Source: Coffea arabica (Eukaryota > Streptophyta > Magnoliopsida > Gentianales > Rubiaceae). Taken from it: 64,000 bases of DNA. Positions 46,829-56,428 of the stretch are shown in pieces. The position numbers and the translations under genes were made by a program. The stretch is from assembly GCF_036785885.1 (NCBI RefSeq), contig NC_092330.1, forward strand, positions 8,962,525-9,026,524. The letters run 5' to 3'. The notes beneath the pieces are model-generated. The model saw only the letters and a list, made by a program, of their open reading frames with translations, was not told the origin of the DNA and made no database searches. Numbering within the stretch: position 1 is the first letter of the stretch; each line of letters begins with the position of its first letter.

Positions 46829-48733
46829 TGATAAGAGTTTATTTTACGTATTTTTAGTGTGTTTTATTAGTTAATTTTGGTTTGATTATTTAGTTTTATA
46901 ACTAAAATAACTAAGGTTTTGGTAAAAAAACTACATTTTATGTTAAAATGGCTAAACATTGCATTTTATGGTAAAAAACTTCATATTTTGTAGGTTTAAT
47001 GATTCAATCATCAAATGAAGTGCATTGGGAAGATATTTGGATGATTGAAGATGGATTAAAGTGGTGAAAATAAAATATGAAGTGTAAAAGGAAAAATGCA
47101 AGAAAAGTCAGGTTTAACAACTATGACACGTTTTGGTATTTTGACTATATCTGGAGCTACACAGATCGGATCAAGGTGATCTTAGTACCATTTTGAAGCT
47201 AAGAGATATATCTACATTTGGTATGAAGACATCAAAGTCCAATTCAGCCGTTTTCATAGTCCAAAAGTTGAAATACCGAAATTCAACTCAGCTGTCCAAA
47301 GTGGAAAACAGAGCTCCGACCAGTCTATAGTATTTCTGTCATATCTCAAGCTACAAAGCTCCAATTTGGATGATTCTTGAAGCATTGAAAAGCTAACTCA
47401 AAGGGCTACAACTTTGGTGTTTTACACAAAATCCAGTTCGGCCTGCATCATGGAGAAAATAGCAGTTGAAGTAAGGACAAAGTGAAAACGCGAGTGCACA
47501 AAACGCGAGTTGTAGCCGCGTTTTGTATAGACGCGTTTTCTGGCCGCAATTCTGCAATTTGCTCAGTCAGTTCTCTTATGTTCAAACTACTTTCCAGCTA
47601 CAATCTGCCAGGGAATTCGGTGCACATGCTTCAGAAGACAAAAGGGCAGACAAGGTGGCTTATTTTCAAGTCAAAAACAATGGTTTTTGACTATCTTAAC
47701 AAAAGGAGATTTGAAGAATCATAGCAGCAAATTTGGACTGGTGAGAAGAGGAACTTTTCATCAGCTTATATGCAGAGACATTTGGGGAGGTCTGAGATAG
47801 AGGAACATACGGGAGAGAACTTGAAGTGCAGAAATGTAGTTCTTTCATTTCCTTAGTGTAGGATAGTGTAATAAGTGTAGTTAATCCATTCTTGTATAAT
47901 AGCTAGATTAGGATGAAGATGGAGATGAAGAAGGAGGAGTTGAAGCTCAAGTGACATGGGTTATCTCTACTCCAATTCTTTATCTTTTGTATTGGATTCT
48001 TAACTATGGTTATTATGCAAGTTCTGGAATTTATGTTTATAATTTGTTTCTAAAGTTTATGCCTTAGGTTTGGTTGAACTTTCTATGATTGTTAGTGTTT
48101 ATCATTTGGCTATTTAACTGCTATGATTTGAGCAAGTTATTTAGCACTTTAGCTCTTGAAATCATGATTAATCTGGTACCATTAATTATGATTATCTAAG
48201 GTGTTATTTCTACAATGAAAATTGAGATTTAACATTAGTTCAAGAAGTGCTAAACATAGGGAGTACACTCACGAGAGTAGAGGTGCACCTATGGGATTTT
48301 GGTGATTTATTTCATGTAATTTCACTGAAGAAATGAACTTGTAGCTAATTTCATAACCATGAGAATAGGTATGGATTAGTTATAAGTATAATTGATTCAC
48401 TACGAAAGTAGGATTCAATTGCATTAGGAAATTACACCATAATTAGCTTAGATGTAGTACTCAATGATCTAAATATAGCACTTGCATGAGTAGTTAGGGA
48501 TACCACAACCTAAGGAGCTTTTATTTGTTATTTTGTATAATTTCAGTAGGTTAAATTTGCTATAATTCGTTGATAGTCTAAATAATAGAGAAGCTTTAGT
48601 AATACCGGTAATTGTTCACTCTTCCTTGTGGGATCGACCCGATATATACCCTAAACTACTAGTTGACCTGTATACTTGCAGTGAACGGGTGTAATTCGGT
48701 TTTTTAACTTGTACGTATGTAAAATACCCGTCA
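46829..48733 (+). repeat. E2 5' LTR
   Basis: 1,905 bp, TGATAAGAG...CCCGTCA. Contains two diverged copies of a 105-base unit 195 bases apart (47145-47249 and 47340-47444) also seen in the LARD LTR, and a small AAAACGCG/CGCGTTTT cluster at about 47484-47547. The short ORF at 47482-47724 recurs in the other LTR and is not a gene. Confidence 0.95.
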
Positions 48734-48739
48734 AGTTTT

Positions 48740-48757
48740 TGGCGCCGTTGCCGGGGA
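48740..48757 (+). other. E2 primer binding site, tRNA-Asp
   Basis: TGGCGCCGTTGCCGGGGA, perfect 18-base complement of the tRNA-Asp 3' end, six bases after the LTR. Confidence 0.92.
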
Positions 48758-48925
48758 AGATTTGGCAATATCGGTGTGAAGAGCAACGTTATTAGTTTAG
48801 ACATATTATTAGTTATATTGTGAATGTTATTTTCTGTTATTTTAGTATTTTATATGTGTATGTGTTTTATCACCTATTCTTTTTACTAATTTTGCTCTTA
48901 AGTTGTTTAAAAGCAATTTTAGGTG

Positions 48926-50008
48926 ATGAGAAGAGTAGGTCAAGTTGGAGGACAATGCTTGAGAAATGGAAGATTGGCAATGGATGGTTACCAAGTGCAA
49001 AACTCCTTCAACAGAGGTAACCAAGAATTTACTGAATGCATGTCTTTTGAAGATGGTTTAAGGTGCTTAAAGGCTAAATTTGATGTTATGATGTTACAAG
49101 TTCAAATGGACACAATTAAGCATGAAATTGAGCAAGGGAGGAATGCTAATGCTTTTAATTCTTATCATGTGATTTGTGACTTGTGTGGAGGTTATCATAC
49201 TACTAATACATGTATGCAAGCACAAAATGTGGATTATTATGATGAATTAGAGCATTACAATCCTTGTTTTGATCAATATAGAGCTCATTTGAGTAATTCT
49301 CCTGCTTATGGTTGGGATAATCAATATACTTATAGTGATTATTCATATTTTTATGATTACCAACCTGAATGTGTCCAATATGAATCAAAACCATCTTGGG
49401 AGTTAGCAATAGAAAGAGTAGCTAATGATTTTAAACCATCTTGGGAGTTAGCTTTAGAGAAATTAGCTAATGCAACTTCTGACCGTTTTGATAGGATTGA
49501 GGAAAGAATAGATGAATTAGCTTCTCACTTTGGTAGAATACATGAGCAATTGAGTGCATTGTGTGAAGTTATTTCGTCTAATAAATTGCAAAATGATCCT
49601 AGCATGAATGGTAGGAATGTTGTATGTGAAAATGGATTGCATTTTGATGAAAATGATGAATCTCAATTGTGTTTCAATGAGCAAATGTCCATTTCACATG
49701 ATACTATCTTTGGAACTAACTTTGAACCTCAAGAGGTGAGTTTTAATGACTCATTTTTCATCCCTCTTGAGGAGTGCATTGAAAGTATAGGTTCTAAGGG
49801 TATTGCTACCCAGGATACTCTCATGACATTTCCTTTGGTAAGTTCTCAAGTGGTATATATTCAAGGTAATATCTATAAAACACTTGGAATAGGTAAGTCA
49901 TTTCTATTTCTCACATCATTAGAATATGTGTCTTTTACTATCAAGTCACCTTTTAATGATCCACCACGACCTAAAATGGTGGATTATTCTTTAACCAAAC
50001 CTCCTTGA
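48926..50008 (+). CDS. E2 zinc-knuckle gag-derived protein without capsid domain
   Basis: 360 codons from the ATG at 48926 (an in-frame GTG sits just before). The zinc knuckle CDLCGGYHTTNTC near residue 84 has the Athila form. The region before it (LKAKFDVMMLQVQMDTI) corresponds to the segment just upstream of the knuckle in E1, so the capsid core is missing. After the knuckle, KPSWELAIERVAN is followed by a second copy KPSWELALEKLAN, then the TSDRFDRIEERIDELASHF helix. The C-terminal half is acidic and unrecognised; protease is absent. The open frame in a very young element suggests it is maintained, perhaps as an RNA-binding protein. Confidence 0.85.
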   Translation: MRRVGQVGGQCLRNGRLAMDGYQVQNSFNRGNQEFTECMSFEDGLRCLKAKFDVMMLQVQMDTIKHEIEQGRNANAFNSYHVICDLCGGYHTTNTCMQAQNVDYYDELEHYNPCFDQYRAHLSNSPAYGWDNQYTYSDYSYFYDYQPECVQYESKPSWELAIERVANDFKPSWELALEKLANATSDRFDRIEERIDELASHFGRIHEQLSALCEVISSNKLQNDPSMNGRNVVCENGLHFDENDESQLCFNEQMSISHDTIFGTNFEPQEVSFNDSFFIPLEECIESIGSKGIATQDTLMTFPLVSSQVVYIQGNIYKTLGIGKSFLFLTSLEYVSFTIKSPFNDPPRPKMVDYSLTKPP

Positions 50009-50024
50009 AAAATGAGGTTCAATA

Positions 50025-50073
50025 GTCGAGCCAACGACTATAAATAAAAGCGCTTATTGAGAGGCAACCCAAT
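50025..50073 (+). promoter_or_regulatory. conserved post-gag block (E2 copy)
   Basis: 17 bases after the ORF stop; 46 of 49 bases match 46023-46071 by hand count. Hairpin GTCGAGCCAACGAC is unchanged; the second hairpin has one mismatched pair. Confidence 0.7.
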
Positions 50074-50419
50074 GTTTTGGCTATTTATGTTATTTTTGTG
50101 TGATTTTATGTTTGGAGTATGTGTTTGAGTTATTTCATTATTTTTCATTTATAGGTATCGGAAATGAAAGCAAAAGTGACCAAATGAGGTGAAAAAGACG
50201 AAATTTGATCAAGGAACTCAACCCCTCGATTTGAGTAATTGTTGTTTTTGATTCGTTACAAGGGGTTAAAATGCATATTTTGATCATTTTACATGTGCAT
50301 GCATTGAGAATTTTAGCAAACAAATGATCTATGATGCATTTTGGAAATTTGGGGTATCATTTGTAATTATTCATAAGTTAAATTTCTGCTAAATTTCGCA
50401 GCAGAAAATGCATTTTTCT

Positions 50420-50712
50420 AAAAAACGCGCCAATGAATCGCGTTTTCATAGAATCGCGTTTTCAATTCTGCACCTATAATGAAGAAAACGCGCCTTCAAA
50501 ACGCGAAAGAAAGTCGCGTTTTATACCAAGTCGCGTTTTCATGCCTGATCAAAAAATTGAAAACGCGCCTTCAGAAACGCGATATGAAGTCGCGTTTTTA
50601 AGCATAGCCGCGTTTTCAATCCTGCAAGATATGTGAAGAAACGCGACTTCACAAAACGCGGCCTTGAGGCGCGTTTTGATGAGTCACGTTTTCTGAGCAC
50701 GTTTTTTTTTTA
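50420..50712 (+). repeat. E2 internal AAACGCG/CGCGTTT cluster
   Basis: Within about 290 bp there are seven AAACGCG and seven CGCGTTT words, arranged mostly in facing pairs, often preceded by GTCGCG or followed by CGCGCC. The E2 LTR has a smaller set (two of each). Surrounding sequence is AT-rich, so these are the main CpG sites in the element. Confidence 0.85.
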
Positions 50713-52095
50713 TTATTTAAAAAAAAATGCAGTTTCCTTGATTCTATTTTTCTTCTTTTTCTCATATATTTTCTTGTACCTTGAGTTGCTTATTGTGTAT
50801 TTTTTATAGGTACATCACTAAAACAAGGGTTTGAAGTTACGGATAGCCGTTTTGATGTCTTAAGCCTTTGTTATCACTTTGGTTTCTCATTTTCCATTTT
50901 TAGGTTTATATTACTAATGGTTACCAAATGGAACTCACGAAGTGATGAAGACAGGCGAACAACATACCATGAAACTTCATGTTCAATCACAACAATAGGG
51001 AAGTATTACTTTTCTTTATCTTGATTTTCCTTTTTACACATTGAGGACAATGTGCATGTTAAGTGTGGGGGGATGAATTGAGATTATATACATTGTATGT
51101 GATTGACTTATTAGTTGCAAATATTGGACTTGTGTTAAAATTCAAATTTTTCTACAATCTTGTCCAAAATTGCAAACTTGCCCCAAAAAGTTTCAATTTT
51201 TTCGATTTTATCCAAAGGGGTAACAAGTTTCATACCATTAGTAGTTCAAATTTCTTCTACATTTGAGATAAATATATGTAATTTGGAAACTTCTTTTCTC
51301 ATTTAACTTGGAAATGACTATTATGTGATTATAATTTTTGCATTTGTACGAAAGTATATCTTTTAAAGTGGAGAAAATTATGCCTATATTTTTTTGCATA
51401 TTTGATGAAATTTCTTCTCTTTATTGGATTTTATAAGTTAAGTGATAAATATGGTCAACAAGTGCAATACTCTTCTCATGATTATTCTTTTGAGGAATTT
51501 ATTATTATCTTTGCTGTAAAAAGAAAAAAAAAGTGGAAAGAAAAAAAAAAGAAAAAAATAAGATTTATTCTACTCCAATGATTCTCGTACTTAGTAACCG
51601 GGAGTCTTCATCTAAAAATGTCGACTTTCGCGTAAAACGGTACTTGAATTAAAAGTATGCAAAGTAACTTGAGTATGTGAAGTGTTGAGTAACCGGTGAT
51701 CTTCATCTAAAAATGTTGATTCTCGCGTAAAAAGATACTTTCACAACTTAAGTAATATTTAGCTATATTATATAAATAAATCCCTCTTTAAGTTAAATAA
51801 GAAGATGATCATGGGTTTAGGAAGCATATTATTGACCATATGAGTTACTTACTTGTAAGATTGGGTAAGGATGAAAAATTGATTTGAATTTGTTATAATG
51901 AGGGTATAATTGGCTCTCCTTTACTTGATATTATGAGTACTTGAATTTAATTGAATAATTGCATAATGGTTATTTACTTTGTTTTGAGGAAATGAAGTTG
52001 AAATGCTACATATGTTTATTTTCAAATTTTGGATCATTGTTGGTTTGTATTTCTTGTTGCTTGAGGACAAGCAATGATTCAAGTGTGGGGGTATT
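50713..52095 (+). other. E2 3' non-coding region with purine tracts and duplicated motif
   Basis: No coding sequence. A first AAGTGTGGGGGG purine tract at 51061-51072 and the LTR-proximal tract at 52081-52095, each preceded by GAGGACAA. The duplicated motif (GTAACCGG... CGCGTAAAA) lies at 51591-51655 and 51683-51744. Counterparts occur in E1 and, for the LTR-proximal parts, E3. Confidence 0.75.
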
Positions 52096-54000
52096 TGATA
52101 AGAGTTTATTTTACGTATTTTTAGTGTGTTTTATTAGTTAATTTTGGTTTGATTATTTAGTTTTATAACTAAAATAACTAAGGTTTTGGTAAAAAAACTA
52201 CATTTTATGTTAAAATGGCTAAACATTGCATTTTATGGTAAAAAACTTCATATTTTGTAGGTTTAATGATTCAATCATCAAATGAAGTGCATTGGGAAGA
52301 TATTTGGATGATTGAAGATGGATTAAAGTGGTGAAAATAAAATATGAAGTGTAAAAGGAAAAATGCAAGAAAAGTCAGGTTTAACAACTCTGACACGTTT
52401 TGGTATTTTGACTATATCTGGAGCTACACAGATCGGATCAAGGTGATCTTAGTACCATTTTGAAGCTAAGAGATATATCTACATTTGGTATGAAGACATC
52501 AAAGTCCAATTCAGCCGTTTTCATAGTCCAAAAGTTGAAATACCGAAATTCAACTCAGCTGTCCAAAGTGGAAAACAGAGCTCCGACCAGTCTATAGTAT
52601 TTCTGTCATATCTCAAGCTACAAAGCTCCAATTTGGATGATTCTTGAAGCATTGAAAAGCTAACTCAAAGGGCTACAACTTTGGTGTTTTACACAAAATC
52701 CAGTTCGGCCTGCATCATGGAGAAAATAGCAGTTGAAGTAAGGACAAAGTGAAAACGCGAGTGCACAAAACGCGAGTTGTAGCCGCGTTTTGTATAGACG
52801 CGTTTTCTGGCCGCAATTCTGCAATTTGCTCAGTCAGTTCTCTTATGTTCAAACTACTTTCCAGCTACAATCTGCCAGGGAATTCGGTGCACATGCTTCA
52901 GAAGACAAAAGGGCAGACAAGGTGGCTTATTTTCAAGTCAAAAACAATGGTTTTTGACTATCTTAACAAAAGGAGATTTGAAGAATCATAGCAGCAAATT
53001 TGGACTGGTGAGAAGAGGAACTTTTCATCAGCTTATATGCAGAGACATTTGGGGAGGTCTGAGATAGAGGAACATACGGGAGAGAACTTGAAGTGCAGAA
53101 ATGTCGTTCTTTCATTTCCTTAGTGTAGGATAGTGTAATAAGTGTAGTTAATCCATTCTTGTATAATAGCTAGATTAGGATGAAGATGGAGATGAAGAAG
53201 GAGGAGTTGAAGCTCAAGTGACATGGGTTATCTCTACTCCAATTCTTTATCTTTTGTATTGGATTCTTAACTATGGTTATTATGCAAGTTCTGGAATTTA
53301 TGTTTATAATTTGTTTCTAAAGTTTATGCCTTAGGTTTGGTTGAACTTTCTATGATTGTTAGTGTTTATCATTTGGCTATTTAACTGCTATGATTTGAGC
53401 AAGTTATTTAGCACTTTAGCTCTTGAAATCATGATTAATCTGGTACCATTAATTATGATTATCTAAGGTGTTATTTCTACAATGAAAATTGAGATTTAAC
53501 ATTAGTTCAAGAAGTGCTAAACATAGGGAGTACACTCACGAGAGTAGAGGTGCACCTATGGGGTTTTGGTGATTTATTTCATGTAATTTCACTGAAGAAA
53601 TGAACTTGTAGCTAATTTCATAACCATGAGAATAGGTATGGATTAGTTATAAGTATAATTGATTCACTACGAAAGTAGGATTCAATTGCATTAGGAAATT
53701 ACACCATAATTAGCTTAGATGTAGTACTCAATGATCTAAATATAGCACTTGCATGAGTAGTTAGAGATACCACAACCTAAGGAGCTTTTATTTGTTATTT
53801 TGTATAATTTCAGTAGGTTAAATTTGCTATAATTCGTTGATAGTCTAAATAATAGAGAAGCTTTAGTAATACCGGTAATTGTTCACTCTTCCTTGTGGGA
53901 TCGACCCGATATATACCCTAAACTACTAGTTGACCTGTATACTTGCAGTGAACGGGTGTAATTCGGTTTTTTAACTTGTACGTATGTAAAATACCCGTCA
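52096..54000 (+). repeat. E2 3' LTR
   Basis: 1,905 bp; differs from 46829-48733 at about four positions. Right TSD CCTTT follows at 54001. Confidence 0.95.
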
Positions 54001-55018
54001 CCTTTCTCTTTCTCTCTCACCGAACCCTAACCCACCTTCATCAATCTTCCATTTTGCCCATTAATCCTTTGATCTTTCTCAACAAAAACATCCCAAATAC
54101 TCTTGTGAGCATTAACCCTCAACAATTTGGAATCAAAAACACCAAATTGAGGGGTTTTGATCTTCAAAACGTGAAATAGGGCCAAACTGAAATCTTGCAA
54201 TTTGAGGTCAAATTTGGGCTTGTTTGTCTTCCATTTTTGCATCATTATCATCCTCCATCATCACTCTACACATTTGAGGTAACAATTTGCAATTTTCTTT
54301 GAGTTTACATAATCTCTAATTTTACATTTTTCTATTTCTTGGGTATATTGTGATAAATTTGTATTTGTTAGAACTTCTTGATACAATTGTGCTACATTGC
54401 ACTTAAATAGATTGTTACAACTAGTTTTATGTTTATTTTTGAGAAAAATTGTGGATTTGGTGATAATTTTTGACATTTCTTTCTCAATTTTTGGGCTTGA
54501 GTATTGTATTGACTTAGAATTGTGAATTTTACTATATGAACTTGTTTCGAGAGGTATAAGTCACTAACATACCAATTGAACAATATATGCTCTCATTAGA
54601 ACAATAGCCTATGGGATAAAAGAGTGTGTCCCTGATCAAGTTGACCACATTGAACCATTTTTACTTAAGATAATTAGCATTTGTTTGGATGAATTGGAAC
54701 TCATATGTATGTACATTGAGTGTTATAAATGGGAATGGAGATATTCTCAAGTGTTTGTGTGTTTATGGATATAATTTTCAATTATTTGCACTTAATATGC
54801 ATGAAATGGTTTCCTTATTGGTAATATCCTCTTTACATGTGGGAATTGGATTTGAGAAGTGTTAGGAAGTTTATTTGTTTAAATTTTGGTACAGTTTGGC
54901 AGGGAGTTTAGCCCTTTTTCAAGGGGAAACTCTGCCGAAATTTTCTTAAATTCCTAGTTAACATGTATGAGCAAGTTTCTATCATTTCTAATACATACTC
55001 ATCTTGTTTATAGGTGTT
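54001..55018 (+). other. E1 leader of the env-position ORF
   Basis: Pyrimidine-rich start (CTTTCTCTTTCTCTCTC) and ACCGAACCCTAACCC resemble a plant 5' leader. No coding capacity. It ends with TTGTTTATAG (AG at 55012-55013), six bases before the ATG, an acceptor-like site suggesting a spliced subgenomic mRNA. Confidence 0.5.
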
Positions 55019-56428
55019 ATGGCTCGTACAAGGAGGGCTCGTATTCGTACTCCTACACCATCGTCAAGTGAAGAACATACACCTTCTGTGCATGAGGAGT
55101 CGCCTGAGGAAGAATCTCCTTCGCCTGAGTCACCACCTCGCTCTCGTCGAAAGACCGCATCCACTAGCCGTGACGAGCCATTTCCTGACTATGATACCAC
55201 TCGTTTCACCTCGCTCGAGAATCAACAGTGGTACGAGGCTGGTTTGGACAAAGAGATTATCGTTGAAAAACATTTGGCACCGGAGGTGGATGCACACTAT
55301 CACATCTCCACTGCATTTAAACGACTCGGATGGGAGACTATACTAAATTTGCCAAAGCATTACTATCCCAACCTGGTCAGGGAGTTCTATGCCAATGTGG
55401 AGAACAAGCAGAGCCACAGTGGCAACCTCATCGTCTCGTGGGTTCGAGGTAAAAGAGTGACTCTCAATCGAGATACATTGAGACATTTCGTCCAACTCAA
55501 AGACGAAGGCGAAGATGTCAAACTGACCAAGGAGTTCAAAACTCGAGACCCTTGGGAAGTGGGAGAAGCCGTGGGCCGTCTAAAGGGTCAATACCGTGAG
55601 CGAGGAAGTTCGAAAAAACTCACGGTATATGCCGACTCCTTCGAGCATCGGTACCACCTGATCTTCTACCTTTTTGCCTTCAATGTGGTGCCGAAAAAGA
55701 GTGGTAAACGGGAGATCCGAAATAGCGATCTCTATTTTCTGGATAAAATGATACATGGAGTGGGTAGGCAGTTGACTGGTATTCCTCTACCCAACATTAT
55801 CATCAGCTATATGCGAACCACAGCTCGTATGAGGGCCGGCGAGACTTGTTTTGGATTTCCTCGGCTGCTATCCCTCATCTTTGAGAAGCTCAAAATTCCC
55901 ATTGGAACCGAGAGAGATGTGGTAACTAGGTCGGCCGAGGAGGTAAATGATTCGTTACTCAAATCCTTGGGTATTTCTACTGATTTTGGAGCTACTTTGG
56001 TCCGGGACACAGGAGAAGCATCGACTTCCACTCAGCCTCCGCCTCACACTGAACCACAAGCGGAAACTCAAGAGACGGAGGCACAGCAGACTCTTCCTCC
56101 TCCGGTTCCACGACCGCCTCCTCAATCGCGCTCCAAGTGGCAAGAGCTTCTCAATGCTATTTGCTGTATGGAGACGCGAGTCGTCGAGCGCATTGACCAG
56201 ACGGAACGAATGATGACTGAGCGACTCGACCGACATGATCGCCGTCTTCGTGCGATCGAGGATCATTTTCATATCCGACGGTCCCCTACACCGACACCTC
56301 ATCAGGAGGAGGGCCATATTGGTACCTCACAGGGTCCTCATGGAGCCGAGGAAGCAGTAGACCTTTTTAGCACATTAGACCTTTTATTTCTTTATTTTTC
56401 TTTTCTTTTGTTAAGACAAACTTTGTAG
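55019..56428 (+). CDS. E1 env-position ORF (putative plant transposon protein domain)
   Basis: 469 codons, intact; ATG at 55019 preferred over the upstream in-frame TTG. Residues 1-60 are Ser/Pro/Glu-rich. From about 85 to 300 lies the domain often annotated as putative plant transposon protein: WETILNLPKHYYPNLVREFY, GKRVTLNRDTL, HRYHLIFYLFAFNVVPKKSG, LTGIPLPNIIISYMR. A proline-rich linker is followed by a probable coiled coil (about 370-418, MMTERLDRHDRRLRAIEDHF). The last 17 residues are strongly hydrophobic (LDLLFLYFSFLLL). In Athila elements the ORF in this position is called env-like; a terminal hydrophobic segment fits but does not prove membrane anchoring. Function unknown. Confidence 0.8.
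   Translation: MARTRRARIRTPTPSSSEEHTPSVHEESPEEESPSPESPPRSRRKTASTSRDEPFPDYDTTRFTSLENQQWYEAGLDKEIIVEKHLAPEVDAHYHISTAFKRLGWETILNLPKHYYPNLVREFYANVENKQSHSGNLIVSWVRGKRVTLNRDTLRHFVQLKDEGEDVKLTKEFKTRDPWEVGEAVGRLKGQYRERGSSKKLTVYADSFEHRYHLIFYLFAFNVVPKKSGKREIRNSDLYFLDKMIHGVGRQLTGIPLPNIIISYMRTTARMRAGETCFGFPRLLSLIFEKLKIPIGTERDVVTRSAEEVNDSLLKSLGISTDFGATLVRDTGEASTSTQPPPHTEPQAETQETEAQQTLPPPVPRPPPQSRSKWQELLNAICCMETRVVERIDQTERMMTERLDRHDRRLRAIEDHFHIRRSPTPTPHQEEGHIGTSQGPHGAEEAVDLFSTLDLLFLYFSFLLLRQTL

Larger units (their letters stand above)
46829..54000 (+). mobile_element. E2: non-autonomous LTR element with only a gag fragment (TR-GAG-like), nested in E1
   Basis: Two 1,905-bp LTRs with about four differences, tRNA-Asp primer site, a 360-codon zinc-knuckle ORF, a long non-coding region and a purine tract. 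TSD CCTTT at 46824-46828 and 54001-54005. No capsid, protease, RT, integrase or env-position ORF. LTR ends, primer site and 3' motifs relate it to E1 and E3, while LTR bodies are mostly different. Elements with long terminal repeats and gag only are a known plant class (TR-GAG). Confidence 0.95.

Noticed and set aside
47482..47724. ORF starting MKTRVHKTRVVAAF (also 52749-52991)
   Set aside because: Located in both E2 LTRs over the ACGCG cluster; no conserved domain.
50420..50712. Possible CRISPR-like array
   Set aside because: The repeated words are 7-8 bases, alternate in orientation and have irregular spacing; the host is a plant.
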